A DNA stretch of 64,000 nucleotides, from positions 124,001-188,000 of the forward strand of contig NZ_JAYDCJ010000001.1 in NCBI RefSeq assembly GCF_034555935.1, written 5' to 3'. Position numbers and translations under genes: made by a program. The notes beneath the pieces were generated by a model. The model was not told the DNA's origin. It searched no databases and saw nothing but the letters and a program-made list of their open reading frames with translations. This stretch comes from Marinobacter qingdaonensis (GTDB lineage Bacteria; Pseudomonadota; Gammaproteobacteria; Pseudomonadales; Oleiphilaceae). Numbering within the stretch: position 1 is the stretch's first letter; each line of letters begins with the position of its first letter. Below are positions 38,488 through 49,333 of the stretch, one piece after another.

Positions 38488-40077
38488 TCAGGCGTGCTCG
38501 GCATCGGGATTGGCGTCCGGACTGCAGGGTGCGCCGGTGGCGCCGGCGACCGGCAAAGTGAAGTAGAAACAGGCGCCGGCACCGTCCGGGCGCTCGAAGC
38601 CGATATCCCCGCCCTGGGCCTGAATCAGTGACCGACAGGTGGCGAGCCCGATTCCCATACCCTCGTCCTTGGTGGTGTAGAACGGCAGGAACAGCTTGTC
38701 CTCGGCGTCGTCCGGCAGCCCCACGCCATGGTCGCGGACCTGGATCCGGACACAGCTGGTGCCAAGCACCTCGGCGCTGACCTCCACCGGCGTGGACGCA
38801 TTGGCACTGCGGGTGGCTTCCAGGGCGTTGCGGATGAGGTTGAGAGCAACCTGCTGCACCTGGATCGGGTCGGCCATGACCTCCGGCAGCGAATCGGGAA
38901 CCGACAGGTCAATGCCGCCCTCGTTGTTGCGCATGTCCACTTCCGCAAACTGCCGGGTGTCCTCCAACAAGGTGGGCACGGAAATGATTTCCTTGCCGGT
39001 CGCCGGCTTCTTCATGAACCGGCGGATCCGGCGAATGATCTCACTGGCCCGGTGCGACTGGGCCTCGATCTTGTCCAGGGTTTCGGCCAGCAGGCCGAGA
39101 TCCGGCGACTCCTTGCCCATCATCCGCTTGGACACCCGGGCATAATTGGTGATCGCGGTCAGCGGCTGATTGACCTCGTGGGCAAAGCCCGCGGCCATCT
39201 CGCCCATGGTAGTCAGTCGTGAGGCGTGGGCCAACTGGTCCCGCTGCTCCTGAACCAGTTCCCTGGCCTCTTCCAACGCGGCCTCGTTCTCCAGTTCGGC
39301 GGTGATGTCCCGGAACACCACCACGGCACCGTGCAATTCACCTTCGTCCAGCTTGGGGGTCGAGCGGTACTCGGCCGGGAACCCGGTGCCATCCAGCCGC
39401 CGCATCCGGATGTTGCGCTGGTTTTCGGCCACCCCCTGGCGACAGGTGCCCTGGACCGGCAGGCCGTCCCGATTGTCCTGGCAGGTGGCAAAATGGGTCT
39501 CGAAGAAATTTCGGCCAATCAGCTCCTCAACCGGGCTGCACATCACCAGCGCTGCGGCCGGGTTGGCAAACTCGATGACACCGTGCTCGTCGAGGCCGTA
39601 AATGCCCTCGCTGATGGAGTTGAGAATGCGGGTCTGGTCGCCCTGCAGCTCGCGGTTGCGGGCCTGGAGTTCGCGCTCCAGGCGAATCACGCGGGCATGG
39701 GTCTTTACCCGGGCAATCACTTCCTGGGACTGGAACGGCTTGGAGATGTAATCGGCACCGCCCAGGGCAAACCCTTTCACCTTGGCTTGCAGATCATCCA
39801 GGGCGGAGAGGAACACCACGGCACAGTCGGCCGTCGCCGGGTCGGCCTTGAGGCGCTGACACACCTCATAGCCGTCCATTTCCGGCATCATGATGTCCAG
39901 AAGGATGACTTCAGGCTGGTGGCGGTGGGCCAGGTCCAGGGCCTTCTCACCTTCGTTGGCGATGAGCAGGCGATAACCTTTGTCTTTCAGGGTCTCGTAG
40001 AGGACTTTCAGGTTCTGCGGATTGTCATCCACGAGCAGAACCGTGACCTCCGAGTTCTCACTGACAACTTCAGTCAT
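38488..40077 (-). CDS. Hybrid sensor: receiver-PAS-histidine kinase
   Basis: A 529-residue soluble signalling protein. An N-terminal receiver (phospho-acceptor D61, K113) is followed by a PAS domain (about 148-265, with a PAC-like end), a DHp helix with H300 in GFAHEVNQPLTAI, and a CHASE-less ATPase domain (N box NLIRNALEA, G1 DHGVGLP, G2 GMGIGLA). The HEVNQPLTA box marks the family that pairs with FixJ-type regulators. It has no membrane segment. It follows the FixJ-type regulator gene by 45 bases, so the two likely form one system. The stimulus is unknown. Confidence 0.93.
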   Translation of the reverse strand: MTEVVSENSEVTVLLVDDNPQNLKVLYETLKDKGYRLLIANEGEKALDLAHRHQPEVILLDIMMPEMDGYEVCQRLKADPATADCAVVFLSALDDLQAKVKGFALGGADYISKPFQSQEVIARVKTHARVIRLERELQARNRELQGDQTRILNSISEGIYGLDEHGVIEFANPAAALVMCSPVEELIGRNFFETHFATCQDNRDGLPVQGTCRQGVAENQRNIRMRRLDGTGFPAEYRSTPKLDEGELHGAVVVFRDITAELENEAALEEARELVQEQRDQLAHASRLTTMGEMAAGFAHEVNQPLTAITNYARVSKRMMGKESPDLGLLAETLDKIEAQSHRASEIIRRIRRFMKKPATGKEIISVPTLLEDTRQFAEVDMRNNEGGIDLSVPDSLPEVMADPIQVQQVALNLIRNALEATRSANASTPVEVSAEVLGTSCVRIQVRDHGVGLPDDAEDKLFLPFYTTKDEGMGIGLATCRSLIQAQGGDIGFERPDGAGACFYFTLPVAGATGAPCSPDANPDAEHA

Positions 40078-40122
40078 AAAAAGGGAGCCGGTTGCTATGA
40101 TCCGGGTATGATGCCGGCCGGA

Positions 40123-40749
40123 TCAACGGGCGTCGATACGGTCCTTTACGGACAAGACCATACGCACCAGGTGCGCCAGGGAATGGGTCCCCATTTTGTG
40201 CATTACCCGGGACCGGTGGATCTCCACCGTACGCTGACTGATCTCCAGCTCGATCGCGATCACCTTGTTGGCCTGGCCGGCGATCATCCGGTCCATGATC
40301 TCGTGTTCGCGCGGGGTCAGGCTCTTCACCCGACGGATGATTTCCTGCTTCTCATCCAGGGACTTGCGTTGTTCCAGGTCCTGGGCCAGGGCCGCTTCAA
40401 TCTTCTCCAGCAGAGCCTCTTCGCGGTAAGGCTTCTGGATGAAGTCCACGGCGCCCTCTTTCATGGCGTCCACCGCCATGGGAACGTCGCCGTGACCGGT
40501 GACGAAGATGATGGGCAGGATCGAGTGCTTCTCGTTCAGCTTCTTCTGCAGCTCCATGCCATCCATGCCTGGCATGCGGATATCCAGCACGATACACCCG
40601 GCCATCTGGTCGGAGTAGTCCTTCAGGAAGCTGGTGGCGCTCTCATAGGTCTTTACCGGCTTGCCGTCGGATTTCAGCAGCAGCTCCAGTGAATCACGAA
40701 CCGCTTCATCGTCTTCAACTACGTAAACGGTCTGCTGGATATCAGTCAT
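40123..40749 (-). CDS. FixJ/LuxR-type response regulator
   Basis: A 208-residue regulator. The receiver has D56 in GCIVLDIRMPGMDG and the conserved Lys in FIQKPYREEAL. The C-terminal LuxR-type HTH spans about 140-200 (LTPREHEIMDRMIAGQANKV, then IAIELEISQRTVEIHRSRVM). It is encoded upstream of the hybrid sensor on the same strand and is its likely partner. Only 39 bases separate it from the stop of the Lon-like protease gene. Confidence 0.94.
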   Translation of the reverse strand: MTDIQQTVYVVEDDEAVRDSLELLLKSDGKPVKTYESATSFLKDYSDQMAGCIVLDIRMPGMDGMELQKKLNEKHSILPIIFVTGHGDVPMAVDAMKEGAVDFIQKPYREEALLEKIEAALAQDLEQRKSLDEKQEIIRRVKSLTPREHEIMDRMIAGQANKVIAIELEISQRTVEIHRSRVMHKMGTHSLAHLVRMVLSVKDRIDAR

Positions 40750-40788
40750 CGGTGTGTTCTCTCCTGTCCGCTTTCTTATGGTGTCCGG

Positions 40789-43224
40789 TCAGTGGATTGA
40801 CGGATCCTTATGGTCGTCCCGAGCGTTTTCCTGCCGCTCGTGTTCGCGCATTTGCTCAAGCCGTTGCTGGATAATGCCAAAAACGCTCTGCTTCGGGTAC
40901 CTGCCCTTGTCGTCGGCCTTGCCCGCCGGCTTACCCAGCAGCAGGGTCACCGCCTCTTCCAGCTGGCTCACGGCGTAGACCGCAAACTGGCCATCGCGCG
41001 CGGCCTGGACCACTTCGCTGTCCAGCATCAGGTTCTGGACGTTGGTGCTGGGTACGATCACGCCCTGGGTGCCGGTCAAGCCACCCTTGAGCTGGCAGGT
41101 GGCAAAGAAGCCTTCCACTTTCTCGTTCACACCGCCGATCGGCTGCACTTCACCGAACTGGTTGACCGATCCGGTCACCGCCAGGTCCTGGCGGACCGGA
41201 ATGCCCGACAGCGAGGAAATCAGGGCGCACAGCTCGGCCATGGAGGCGCTGTCGCCATCCACCTCGCCGTAATTCTGCTCGAACGTCAGGCTGGCTGACA
41301 GGTGCATGGGATCGGTCACCGCAAAGTGCGAGGCCAGCCAGGAGCTGAGGATCATCACCCCCTTGGAGTGGATGTTGCCGCCCAGCTTGGCGTCCCGCTC
41401 GATATCCATGACCGCACCATCCCCATAGTAGCAGGTTGCCGTCACCCGGTTGGACAGGCCGAATTCAAAGCCTCCGGTCGACAGCACCGACAGGGCATTG
41501 ACCTGACCGACGCAGGTGCCGCTGGTGGACACCAGGGTGGAACCGTCACGGATGGAGTCGTAGAACTGGTCGCGAATGCGGCTGCTGCGGTAGCGGGCAC
41601 TTTCCAGCGCGCGCTCCACGTGCACGTCCTGGATCAGCTTGGCCTCGGCCTGTCGGGCCCAGAAGTCGGATTCCCGCAGCAGGTTGGCAATATCGGCGGC
41701 GTGCAGCGACAGCCGGTCCTGATGCTCGGCGATGCGGGCGCTGTATTCGATCACCCGGGCCACCGCCTTGTTGGTGCAATGCAGCAGTTTTTTCTCGCTG
41801 ACCAGGCTGGCGATGAATTTGGCGTAGAGCAGCTGGCTGGCGTCGGAGCGGTACATCTCGTTCTCGAAGTCCGCGGTCACCCGGAACAGTTCGGAAAACT
41901 CCGAATCGTATTCCTGCAGCAGCATCCAGGTTTCGCGATCCCCGAACAGGACAATTTTCACGTCCAGCGGCACCGCTTCCGGCTCGATGGAGATCGCGCC
42001 GGACAGAGTCAGCTCCCGCTCCAGGGAATTGATCTGGATGGATTTGGAGCGCAAGGCGCGCTTGAGGCCGTCCCAGACGTAAGGCTGCTCCAGCACCTTG
42101 ATGGCGTCCATCAGCAGGTAGCCACCGTTGGCGCGGTGCAGGCTGCCGGGGCGGATCAGGGAGAAGTCGGTGAACACCGTGCCCTTGTAAGTGACGTTCT
42201 CCACATAGCCGAACAGGTTGTGGTAGTTGGGGTTGTCCTCCACCACCACCGGCACCTCATTGGTCTTCTGGTGCACCAGCAGGTTCACCAGGTAGCGGCG
42301 GGGCATTTTCTTATCCAGGGACGCGTAGGCGATGGCCGCCTGCTCATCGTCGTCATCAAGGAAGATGTCCAGGTTCTCCACCAGGTCGGCCCGCACCGCC
42401 TCGAAAAACGCCACCACGTCCGGCAGCTCGGCGTACTTTTCCTTGAGCTCGTCGATCTGATGCCCGGTGATGCCTTCCAGGGTCTCCTTGTTCAGCGCCT
42501 GCTGCTTGTCGGCGTACTCCTGCTCCCAGTCCGCCAGCTTGCGCAGGGCCTGGCGCAGCTTTTTCTCGAGGCGATTGATGACGTCCTCGAACTTGTCGCG
42601 CTGAGCCTCCGTCAGGGCCTGGAAGGTTTCCGCCGTGTGCGGCTCTTCGCCGTTCATGGCCACCAGGCGGTAGCCACCCGGAGTCGACACGGTCAGGCTG
42701 ACGTTTTTCCGCTTGGCCTGGGCCGCAACCTTCTCCAGCTCGTCTTCCTGCATCTTGCCGTATTCGTTCTTGAGCTGTTCGGAGCGTTCCAGGAAGCTGT
42801 CGCTGTCGAAGGTCTGCGGGATCACCTTGACCAGCCGGCTCATCAGCTTTTCCATGTCGTGCTTCAGGCCGGAGCCCTTGCCCGGCGGCAGCTTCAGCAA
42901 CTTAGGAACCCGCGGCTCCTCGAAATTGGCCACGTAGCACCAGTCATGACTCTGCTGTTCGGTGTCCACATGATGCTCCAGGTACCGCAACATCATGGTG
43001 CGTTTGCCCAGACCGTCCCGGCCCACCGCGTAGACGTTGTAGCCGCTGTGGGGCATGGCAAGGGCAAAGCGCACGGCTTCCTGGGCCCGGTTCTGGCCAA
43101 CGATTTCGGCCAGGGGCTCCAGTTGCCGGGTGGTTTTGAACGGCAGATCTTTCAGAACGCAGGCTTTGTAGAGCTGGTGCAGAGACAGTGACTTCAAGGG
43201 TCGGTCCTGTAACGGTTGTATCAT
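40789..43224 (-). CDS. Lon-like ATP-dependent protease (AAA_32 / S16 type)
   Basis: An 811-residue protein distinct from classical Lon. It has an N-terminal AAA part with Walker A GRDGLGKRT (68-76), a long charged coiled-coil insert (about 150-280), an ATPase core with the segment GSLHRANGGYLLMDAIKVLE, and a C-terminal S16 protease domain with the Ser-Lys dyad S659 (DGDSASMAE) and K702 (GGVNEKVEGFF). There is no N-terminal Lon substrate-binding domain. Related proteins are common in gammaproteobacteria beside true Lon, and their substrates are poorly known. Confidence 0.92.
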   Translation of the reverse strand: MIQPLQDRPLKSLSLHQLYKACVLKDLPFKTTRQLEPLAEIVGQNRAQEAVRFALAMPHSGYNVYAVGRDGLGKRTMMLRYLEHHVDTEQQSHDWCYVANFEEPRVPKLLKLPPGKGSGLKHDMEKLMSRLVKVIPQTFDSDSFLERSEQLKNEYGKMQEDELEKVAAQAKRKNVSLTVSTPGGYRLVAMNGEEPHTAETFQALTEAQRDKFEDVINRLEKKLRQALRKLADWEQEYADKQQALNKETLEGITGHQIDELKEKYAELPDVVAFFEAVRADLVENLDIFLDDDDEQAAIAYASLDKKMPRRYLVNLLVHQKTNEVPVVVEDNPNYHNLFGYVENVTYKGTVFTDFSLIRPGSLHRANGGYLLMDAIKVLEQPYVWDGLKRALRSKSIQINSLERELTLSGAISIEPEAVPLDVKIVLFGDRETWMLLQEYDSEFSELFRVTADFENEMYRSDASQLLYAKFIASLVSEKKLLHCTNKAVARVIEYSARIAEHQDRLSLHAADIANLLRESDFWARQAEAKLIQDVHVERALESARYRSSRIRDQFYDSIRDGSTLVSTSGTCVGQVNALSVLSTGGFEFGLSNRVTATCYYGDGAVMDIERDAKLGGNIHSKGVMILSSWLASHFAVTDPMHLSASLTFEQNYGEVDGDSASMAELCALISSLSGIPVRQDLAVTGSVNQFGEVQPIGGVNEKVEGFFATCQLKGGLTGTQGVIVPSTNVQNLMLDSEVVQAARDGQFAVYAVSQLEEAVTLLLGKPAGKADDKGRYPKQSVFGIIQQRLEQMREHERQENARDDHKDPSIH

Positions 43225-43457
43225 TAGCCGGCCATTGTAGATTCTGCAGCCGCCCCTGTCGCGTGCCGGCCGAAGATTTCTGGTCAGGAACAGGCCCTTA
43301 CGTGGCCCGCTGAAAGTGCCACCCAGTTCACAGTTTCACCAGTGTGTATTTTTCAGCCAGCGATCCGGGCACTAAACTTCCTGACCCGGCCGCCGTTCGG
43401 TGCGACGACCGGGACTGGAACCGTGATAAAGACAAGAAACGCTGTGGACGCACATCT

Positions 43458-43835
43458 ATGACCAGTGATTCCATCGATCGCAGAATCAAAGATCGCTACC
43501 CCGCCTCTTGCCTTCAGGTGCAGCTCCGGGAACGGGGCTTTTTCGGTCGGGGCCGTCAGGCCATGGCGGTCACCTGCCTCGATTTGAACCGATACGGCAT
43601 GGCCGTGCTCTGCCCGCGCCCGGTGGAGCCCGGCGCCCGCCTGTTCATGGACTTTACCGGCAAGTACATCAGTGAATCGCGGGTAGGCGCCCGGGTGGTG
43701 GAATGCCAGCCGTTCCAGACCGGCTATCGGGTCAGCGTGCAGTTCAGTTACTGCCGCGACAAAAACAGCTATTCCCGAACCGTGGACAACGCCCTGTCCC
43801 GCCTCGAAGGGTTTTACAACCGGTTCGCCAGCTAG
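43458..43835 (+). CDS. PilZ-domain protein, probable c-di-GMP binder
   Basis: A 125-residue protein from ATG at 43458. The frame is open 38 codons further upstream, but that part is low-complexity and unlike PilZ proteins. RRIKDRYPA near the N-terminus supplies the RxxxR motif, and DLNRYG about 40 residues later stands for D/N-x-S-x-x-G with Ser replaced by Asn. The ribosome site is poor, so the start is uncertain. It is transcribed alone between the divergent protease and the convergent flavodoxin-like gene. A role in surface or motility behaviour is an inference from the family. Confidence 0.72.
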   Translation: MTSDSIDRRIKDRYPASCLQVQLRERGFFGRGRQAMAVTCLDLNRYGMAVLCPRPVEPGARLFMDFTGKYISESRVGARVVECQPFQTGYRVSVQFSYCRDKNSYSRTVDNALSRLEGFYNRFAS

Positions 43836-43850
43836 CCGCCGGCACCGCGG

Positions 43851-44321
43851 TCAGATCAGCCCGGCATCCAGACTGGCCGCCAGATACAGGCCCAACTCCT
43901 GGCATTGCTGCTCGAAGTCCTCACGGTACTCCCCGCGACAGATCAGCGGCTCCTGAACCCGTTTCCAGCGCAGGCCGGTGGTGATGGTTTCGATGGCTCG
44001 GTGGGTCCCGGTGCCGTCGTGGCCGGCCCGGATGTAGTAGGCAAAAGGCAGCCCCTGGGTCTGCTCCAGGCAGGGGTAGTAACTGCGGTCAAAAAAATCC
44101 TTCAGCGCCCCGCTCATGTAGCCGAGATTTTCGGTGGTGCCGAGGATGATGGCGTCACAGGCCAGGATGTCATCAGGACCGGCATCGAGCGGGGCCTTGA
44201 CGATGACCTCAACGTTGTCGATGTCGCTGTGGCGGGCGCCCTGCTCGACGGCGTCCCGGAGGGTGCGGGTATTCGGGGAAGGCGCGTGCGCCACGATCAG
44301 CAACCGCTTTGTGACGGCCAT
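43851..44321 (-). CDS. Flavodoxin-like / NADPH-dependent FMN reductase-type protein
   Basis: A 156-residue flavodoxin-fold protein. HAPSPNTRTLRDAVEQGA is the phosphate-binding loop region and the middle part CDAIILGTTENLGYMSGALK matches the FMN isoalloxazine-binding stretch seen in flavodoxin-family proteins. It starts 26 bases after the recA stop on the same strand, where recX often lies in other proteobacteria. It may therefore be cotranscribed with recA from the SOS promoter. The physiological partner is unknown. Confidence 0.85.
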   Translation of the reverse strand: MAVTKRLLIVAHAPSPNTRTLRDAVEQGARHSDIDNVEVIVKAPLDAGPDDILACDAIILGTTENLGYMSGALKDFFDRSYYPCLEQTQGLPFAYYIRAGHDGTGTHRAIETITTGLRWKRVQEPLICRGEYREDFEQQCQELGLYLAASLDAGLI

Positions 44322-44347
44322 ACGCCCTCCCCTGGGTGATCAGTCGA

Positions 44348-45391
<1,044 letters not shown>

Positions 45392-45480
45392 CAGTGCAAA
45401 ACCCTCTGTCGCCATGGCGACATGCCCGGGCGGGCCATCGCCGAATAGTGGATCAGGAAAACCGGACAAACAGTGCTTTC

Positions 45481-45496
45481 CTGTATATTTGAACAG
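45481..45496 (-). promoter_or_regulatory. LexA (SOS) box of recA
   Basis: CTGT-N8-ACAG (CTGTATATTTGAACAG) matches the gammaproteobacterial LexA operator exactly at the eight conserved positions, with an AT-rich centre. It lies 90 bases upstream of the recA ATG, and places recA, and possibly the flavodoxin-like gene, in the SOS regulon. Confidence 0.9.
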
Positions 45497-45579
45497 TATT
45501 AAAACATAACCCGTTGACCAGACCAACCCCTGTTTACCGAAACACCCCGGGAGCCCCGGCAGCGGCGGTTGTCAGCGGG

Positions 45580-46080
45580 TCAGGCCTGCTCCAGGAAGCC
45601 ACGCACTCCTTGCAGGGCAAAGAGAACGGCCTGGCGGCGAACCTGGTCGCGATCGCCAGCAAAGTGCTGCTGCACCGCCTCGGTGGTGGCCGGGTCCCGG
45701 CCCCAGGCGAACCAGACGGTGCCCACCGGCTTGTCGTCACTGCCGCCACCGGGACCCGCAACGCCACTGATGGCCACGGCCACCTGGGCACCGGTCGCGG
45801 CCAGGGCACCGGCCACCATCTCCCGCACCACCGGTTCGCTCACCGCGCCGTGCTCATCCAGGGATTTGGCGGTCACCCCCAGCAATTCCCGCTTGGCGTC
45901 GTTGCTGTAGGTCACCAGCCCGCCCAGCACGTAAGCGGAGGAGCCGGCCCGATCGGTCAGGGCCTTGGCAACCCAGCCGCCGGTGCAGCTCTCGGCGGTG
46001 ACAATCATACGGCCCTGCTGCTCGAGCAGTTCGCCCAGTCGCCCCGCCTCGGTGGCCAAATCCTGATCGCTGGCGCCCAT
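45580..46080 (-). CDS. pncC: Nicotinamide-nucleotide amidohydrolase (CinA C-terminal family)
   Basis: A 166-residue enzyme that deamidates NMN to nicotinate mononucleotide in pyridine-nucleotide recycling. [20 protein letters not shown] holds the conserved ESCTGG motif, and [20 protein letters not shown] is also diagnostic. Only the CinA C-terminal domain is present, as usual in gammaproteobacteria. It lies just upstream of recA and is divergent from mutS, the typical order for this group. Confidence 0.95.
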   Translation of the reverse strand: MGASDQDLATEAGRLGELLEQQGRMIVTAESCTGGWVAKALTDRAGSSAYVLGGLVTYSNDAKRELLGVTAKSLDEHGAVSEPVVREMVAGALAATGAQVAVAISGVAGPGGGSDDKPVGTVWFAWGRDPATTEAVQQHFAGDRDQVRRQAVLFALQGVRGFLEQA

Positions 46081-46162
46081 CCTGTTCTCCTTCGTTTCAT
46101 CGCGCGCATTATTTTCTTACAATTCACGCCTTCATCCAAAGCAAGGCAATCCGGACCGCTTC

Positions 46163-48787
46163 ATGTCAGCAGCTCAGACCGATCTCTCCAAGCACACCCC
46201 GATGATGCAGCAATACCTCAAGATCAAGGGCCAGCATCCGAACGAGCTGGTGTTCTACCGCATGGGGGATTTTTACGAGCTGTTCTACGAGGATGCCAAG
46301 AAAGCCGCCGAGCTCATGGACATCACCCTGACCGCCCGCGGTCAGTCCGGCGGCAACCCGATTCCCATGGCGGGCATCCCCTTTCATTCTTCTGAAGGCT
46401 ACATTGCCCGGCTGGTGCGCGCGGGTCAATCCATCGCCATCTGCGAGCAGATAGGCGATCCGGCCACCAGCAAGGGGCCGGTTGAACGCCAGGTGGTGCG
46501 CATCGTCACCCCCGGCACCCTGAGCGACGACGCCTACCTGGAAGACCGCCGCGACAACCTGCTGGTGGCCATCTACAGCCACCGGGAACAGTTCGGCTTT
46601 GCCTCCCTGGACATCTCCAGTGGCCGCTTTGCGGTCTCGGAACTGGAAAACCTGGAAGCCCTGCAGGGAGAGCTGCAACGCCTGCGCCCCGCCGAGATCC
46701 TGATCAGCGAAGATTTCCCCTACGAGGACGTGCTGGAGGGTCTGACCGGGATTCGCCGCCAGGGGCCCTGGCTGTTCGAATCGGACACCGCCCACCGGGT
46801 CATCACCCACCAGCTGCAGGTGCGCGATCTGACCGGCTTTGGCTGCGAGGATCTGACCCTGGCGATCTGCGCCGCCGGCTGCCTGCTGCAGTACGCCCGG
46901 GAAACCCAGCGCACGGCGCTGCCGCATATCCGCAAGCTGACCCGGGAACGTCGGGACGAGGCGGTGATTCTCGATGCCGCCAGTCGCCGTAACCTGGAAA
47001 TCGACACTAACCTGATGGGCGGGCACCTGCACACCCTGGCCTGGGTCATGGACAAGACCGCCACCGCCATGGGCGGCCGGGAACTGCGGCGCTGGCTGAA
47101 CCGGCCACTGCGGGATGTCGACGTGGTGTCCCAGCGCCAGCAGGCGGTGTCTGCCCTGCTGGACGGTTTCCATTACGAGCCGGTGCACGACCTGCTGAAA
47201 ACCGTTGGCGACATCGAGCGGGTGCTGGCCCGGGTCGCCCTGCGCTCGGCCCGGCCGCGGGACCTGGCGCGTCTGCGCGACGCCTTCCAGGCCCTGCCCG
47301 ACCTGCAGGAAACCCTGAAGCCGGTGAACTCGCACCACATCGTCAAACTGGCCACCACCATTGGCGAGTACCCGGAGCTGTCGGACCTGCTGGAGCGGGC
47401 CCTGATCGATAATCCGCCAGTGGTGATCCGCGACGGCGGGGTCATTCGCGAAGGCTTCGACGAGGAACTGGACGAACTGCGCAATATCAGCGAGAACGCC
47501 GGCCAGTACCTGCTCGATGTGGAAACCCGGGAAAAGGAACGCACCGGCATCAGCACCCTGAAGGTGGGCTACAACCGGGTGCATGGTTACTACATCGAAA
47601 TCAGCCGGGCCCAGTCTGACCAGGCCCCGGCGGATTACATCCGGCGCCAGACCCTGAAAAACGCTGAGCGTTTCATCACCCCGGAACTGAAGGAATTCGA
47701 AGACAAGGCCCTGAGCGCCAAGAGCCGGGCCCTGGCCCGGGAAAAGGCGCTGTACGACCAGGTGCTGGAAACCGTGGCCGAGCAACTGGCGCCGCTGCAG
47801 GACGCCGCCCAGGCCCTGGCCGAGCTGGACGTGCTGAGCAATTTCGCCGAGCGCGCCACCTCCCTGCGCTTCTGCCCGCCGGAGTTCAGCGACACCCCGG
47901 GCTTCGATATCGAAGAGGGCCGGCACCCGGTGGTGGAGCAGCTACTGGACGAACCTTTCGTGCCCAACGACCTGCTGATGGACACCCAGCGTCGCATGCT
48001 GGTGATCACCGGCCCGAACATGGGCGGTAAGTCCACCTACATGCGCCAGGCGGCCCTGATCGCCCTGCTCGCCTACACCGGCAGTTTTGTCCCGGCCAAT
48101 CGCGCGGTGCTGGGCCCGGTGGACCGGATCTTTACCCGCATGGGCTCCTCGGACGACATCGCCGGCGGCCGTTCCACCTTCATGGTGGAAATGACCGAGA
48201 CCGCCAACATCCTGCACAACGCCACCGAGTACAGCCTGGTACTGATGGACGAGGTCGGCCGCGGCACTAGCACCTTCGACGGCCTGTCCCTGGCCTGGGC
48301 CACGGCCGAACACCTGGCCAAGAACATTCGCTGCTACACCCTGTTCGCCACTCACTACTTCGAGCTGACCCAGCTGGCCGACGAACTGCAGCACGCGGTG
48401 AACGTGCACCTGACGGCCACCGAGCACGATGACAGCATCGTGTTCTTGCACAACGTGCACGACGGCCCGGCCAGCCAGAGCTACGGCCTGCAGGTGGCCA
48501 AACTGGCGGGGGTGCCCCAGGACGTGATCCGCAACGCCAAGGGCCAACTGGCCCACCTGGAAGGCACGGCCACGCCGGTCAGCCCGGCCAGCCAATCCGC
48601 AGCGGCGCCGGCACCGGAGACCAGCCGGGCCCCGGCGACCCAGGACCCGGTCATGCAGGGCGACATGTTCGCCAGCCTGGAGCCGAGTGCCGTGGAAGAA
48701 GCCCTGAAAGTGCTCGAACTGGACGACCTGACCCCGCGCGAGGCCATGAACCGGCTGTACGAACTCAAGGCGTTATTGGTCAAATAG
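46163..48787 (+). CDS. mutS: DNA mismatch repair ATPase MutS
   Basis: An 874-residue mismatch-recognition protein. The N-terminal mismatch motif [11 protein letters not shown] near residue 30 carries the Phe and Glu that contact the mispair. The ATPase core has Walker [16 protein letters not shown], then [20 protein letters not shown] and [14 protein letters not shown]. The C-terminal linker ([20 protein letters not shown]) is Ala/Pro-rich and is followed by a tetramer-forming tail ([20 protein letters not shown]). Length is normal. Confidence 0.98.
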   Translation: MSAAQTDLSKHTPMMQQYLKIKGQHPNELVFYRMGDFYELFYEDAKKAAELMDITLTARGQSGGNPIPMAGIPFHSSEGYIARLVRAGQSIAICEQIGDPATSKGPVERQVVRIVTPGTLSDDAYLEDRRDNLLVAIYSHREQFGFASLDISSGRFAVSELENLEALQGELQRLRPAEILISEDFPYEDVLEGLTGIRRQGPWLFESDTAHRVITHQLQVRDLTGFGCEDLTLAICAAGCLLQYARETQRTALPHIRKLTRERRDEAVILDAASRRNLEIDTNLMGGHLHTLAWVMDKTATAMGGRELRRWLNRPLRDVDVVSQRQQAVSALLDGFHYEPVHDLLKTVGDIERVLARVALRSARPRDLARLRDAFQALPDLQETLKPVNSHHIVKLATTIGEYPELSDLLERALIDNPPVVIRDGGVIREGFDEELDELRNISENAGQYLLDVETREKERTGISTLKVGYNRVHGYYIEISRAQSDQAPADYIRRQTLKNAERFITPELKEFEDKALSAKSRALAREKALYDQVLETVAEQLAPLQDAAQALAELDVLSNFAERATSLRFCPPEFSDTPGFDIEEGRHPVVEQLLDEPFVPNDLLMDTQRRMLVITGPNMGGKSTYMRQAALIALLAYTGSFVPANRAVLGPVDRIFTRMGSSDDIAGGRSTFMVEMTETANILHNATEYSLVLMDEVGRGTSTFDGLSLAWATAEHLAKNIRCYTLFATHYFELTQLADELQHAVNVHLTATEHDDSIVFLHNVHDGPASQSYGLQVAKLAGVPQDVIRNAKGQLAHLEGTATPVSPASQSAAAPAPETSRAPATQDPVMQGDMFASLEPSAVEEALKVLELDDLTPREAMNRLYELKALLVK

Positions 48788-48840
48788 GGAAAAAATTCGA
48801 ATTATCGGGCGCTGGGAATAAGGATATAGCGGCCAAACGC

Positions 48841-48869
48841 TTGCGGGGCCGGGGGGCGCTCCCTACAAT
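48841..48869 (+). promoter_or_regulatory. Promoter for fdxA
   Basis: TTGCGG, a 17-base GC-rich spacer and TACAAT lie about 75 bases before the fdxA ATG, between mutS and fdxA. A small hairpin GGAGC/GCTCC (48893-48912) is in the leader. Confidence 0.6.
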
Positions 48870-48946
48870 ATCGCGCACTAAAACATAACCGTGGAGCCTG
48901 ACGACAAGCTCCGGATGAGATTGACCACTGGACCAGGGATCTGACT

Positions 48947-49270
48947 ATGGCGTTTATCGTTACTGATAACTGCATCAAGTGTAAATACACGGACTGCGTG
49001 GAAGTCTGCCCGGTAGACTGCTTCTACGAAGGCCCGAACTTTCTGGTAATTGACCCGGACGAGTGCATCGACTGCGCCCTGTGCGAGCCCGAGTGCCCGG
49101 CCGAGGCCATCTTCTCCGAGGATGAGCTGCCCGCCGATCAGGTGCAGTTTGTTGAACTCAACGCTGATCTCGCCGGAAAGTGGCCGAACATCACCGAGAA
49201 GAAAGATCCCCTGCCAGACGCCGAAGAGTGGGATGGCAAGCCGGACAAGCTGCAGTACCTGGAAAAATAA
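48947..49270 (+). CDS. fdxA: Seven-iron ferredoxin
   Basis: A 107-residue ferredoxin with one 3Fe-4S and one 4Fe-4S cluster. The N-terminus [20 protein letters not shown] followed by CPVDCFYEG supplies the first set, and [18 protein letters not shown] the second. The spacing and the 45-residue C-terminal extension match the Azotobacter/Pseudomonas FdxA type. It follows mutS and has its own promoter. In many relatives rpoS lies near this locus, but it is not seen in this window. Confidence 0.96.
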   Translation: MAFIVTDNCIKCKYTDCVEVCPVDCFYEGPNFLVIDPDECIDCALCEPECPAEAIFSEDELPADQVQFVELNADLAGKWPNITEKKDPLPDAEEWDGKPDKLQYLEK

Positions 49271-49285
49271 GGGTCGGCAGACGCA

Positions 49286-49316
49286 AAAAAGGGAAGCCCT
49301 CGGGCTTCCCTTTTTT
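49286..49316. terminator. Bidirectional terminator between fdxA and lysE-like gene
   Basis: AAAAAAGGGAAGCCC-TC-GGGCTTCCCTTTTTT, a symmetric stem with A- and T-runs, separates convergent genes. Confidence 0.92.
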
Positions 49317-49333
49317 CATGGCCGAAGCCAGTC

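Noticed and set aside
45392..45526. N-terminal extension of recA by 45 codons.
   Set aside because: The extension covers the LexA operator and promoter region, and the conserved RecA start [10 protein letters not shown] is at 45391.
46166..47926. A 586-codon minus-strand frame opposite mutS.
   Set aside because: It is antisense to MutS, has a composition typical of shadow frames and no recognisable motif.
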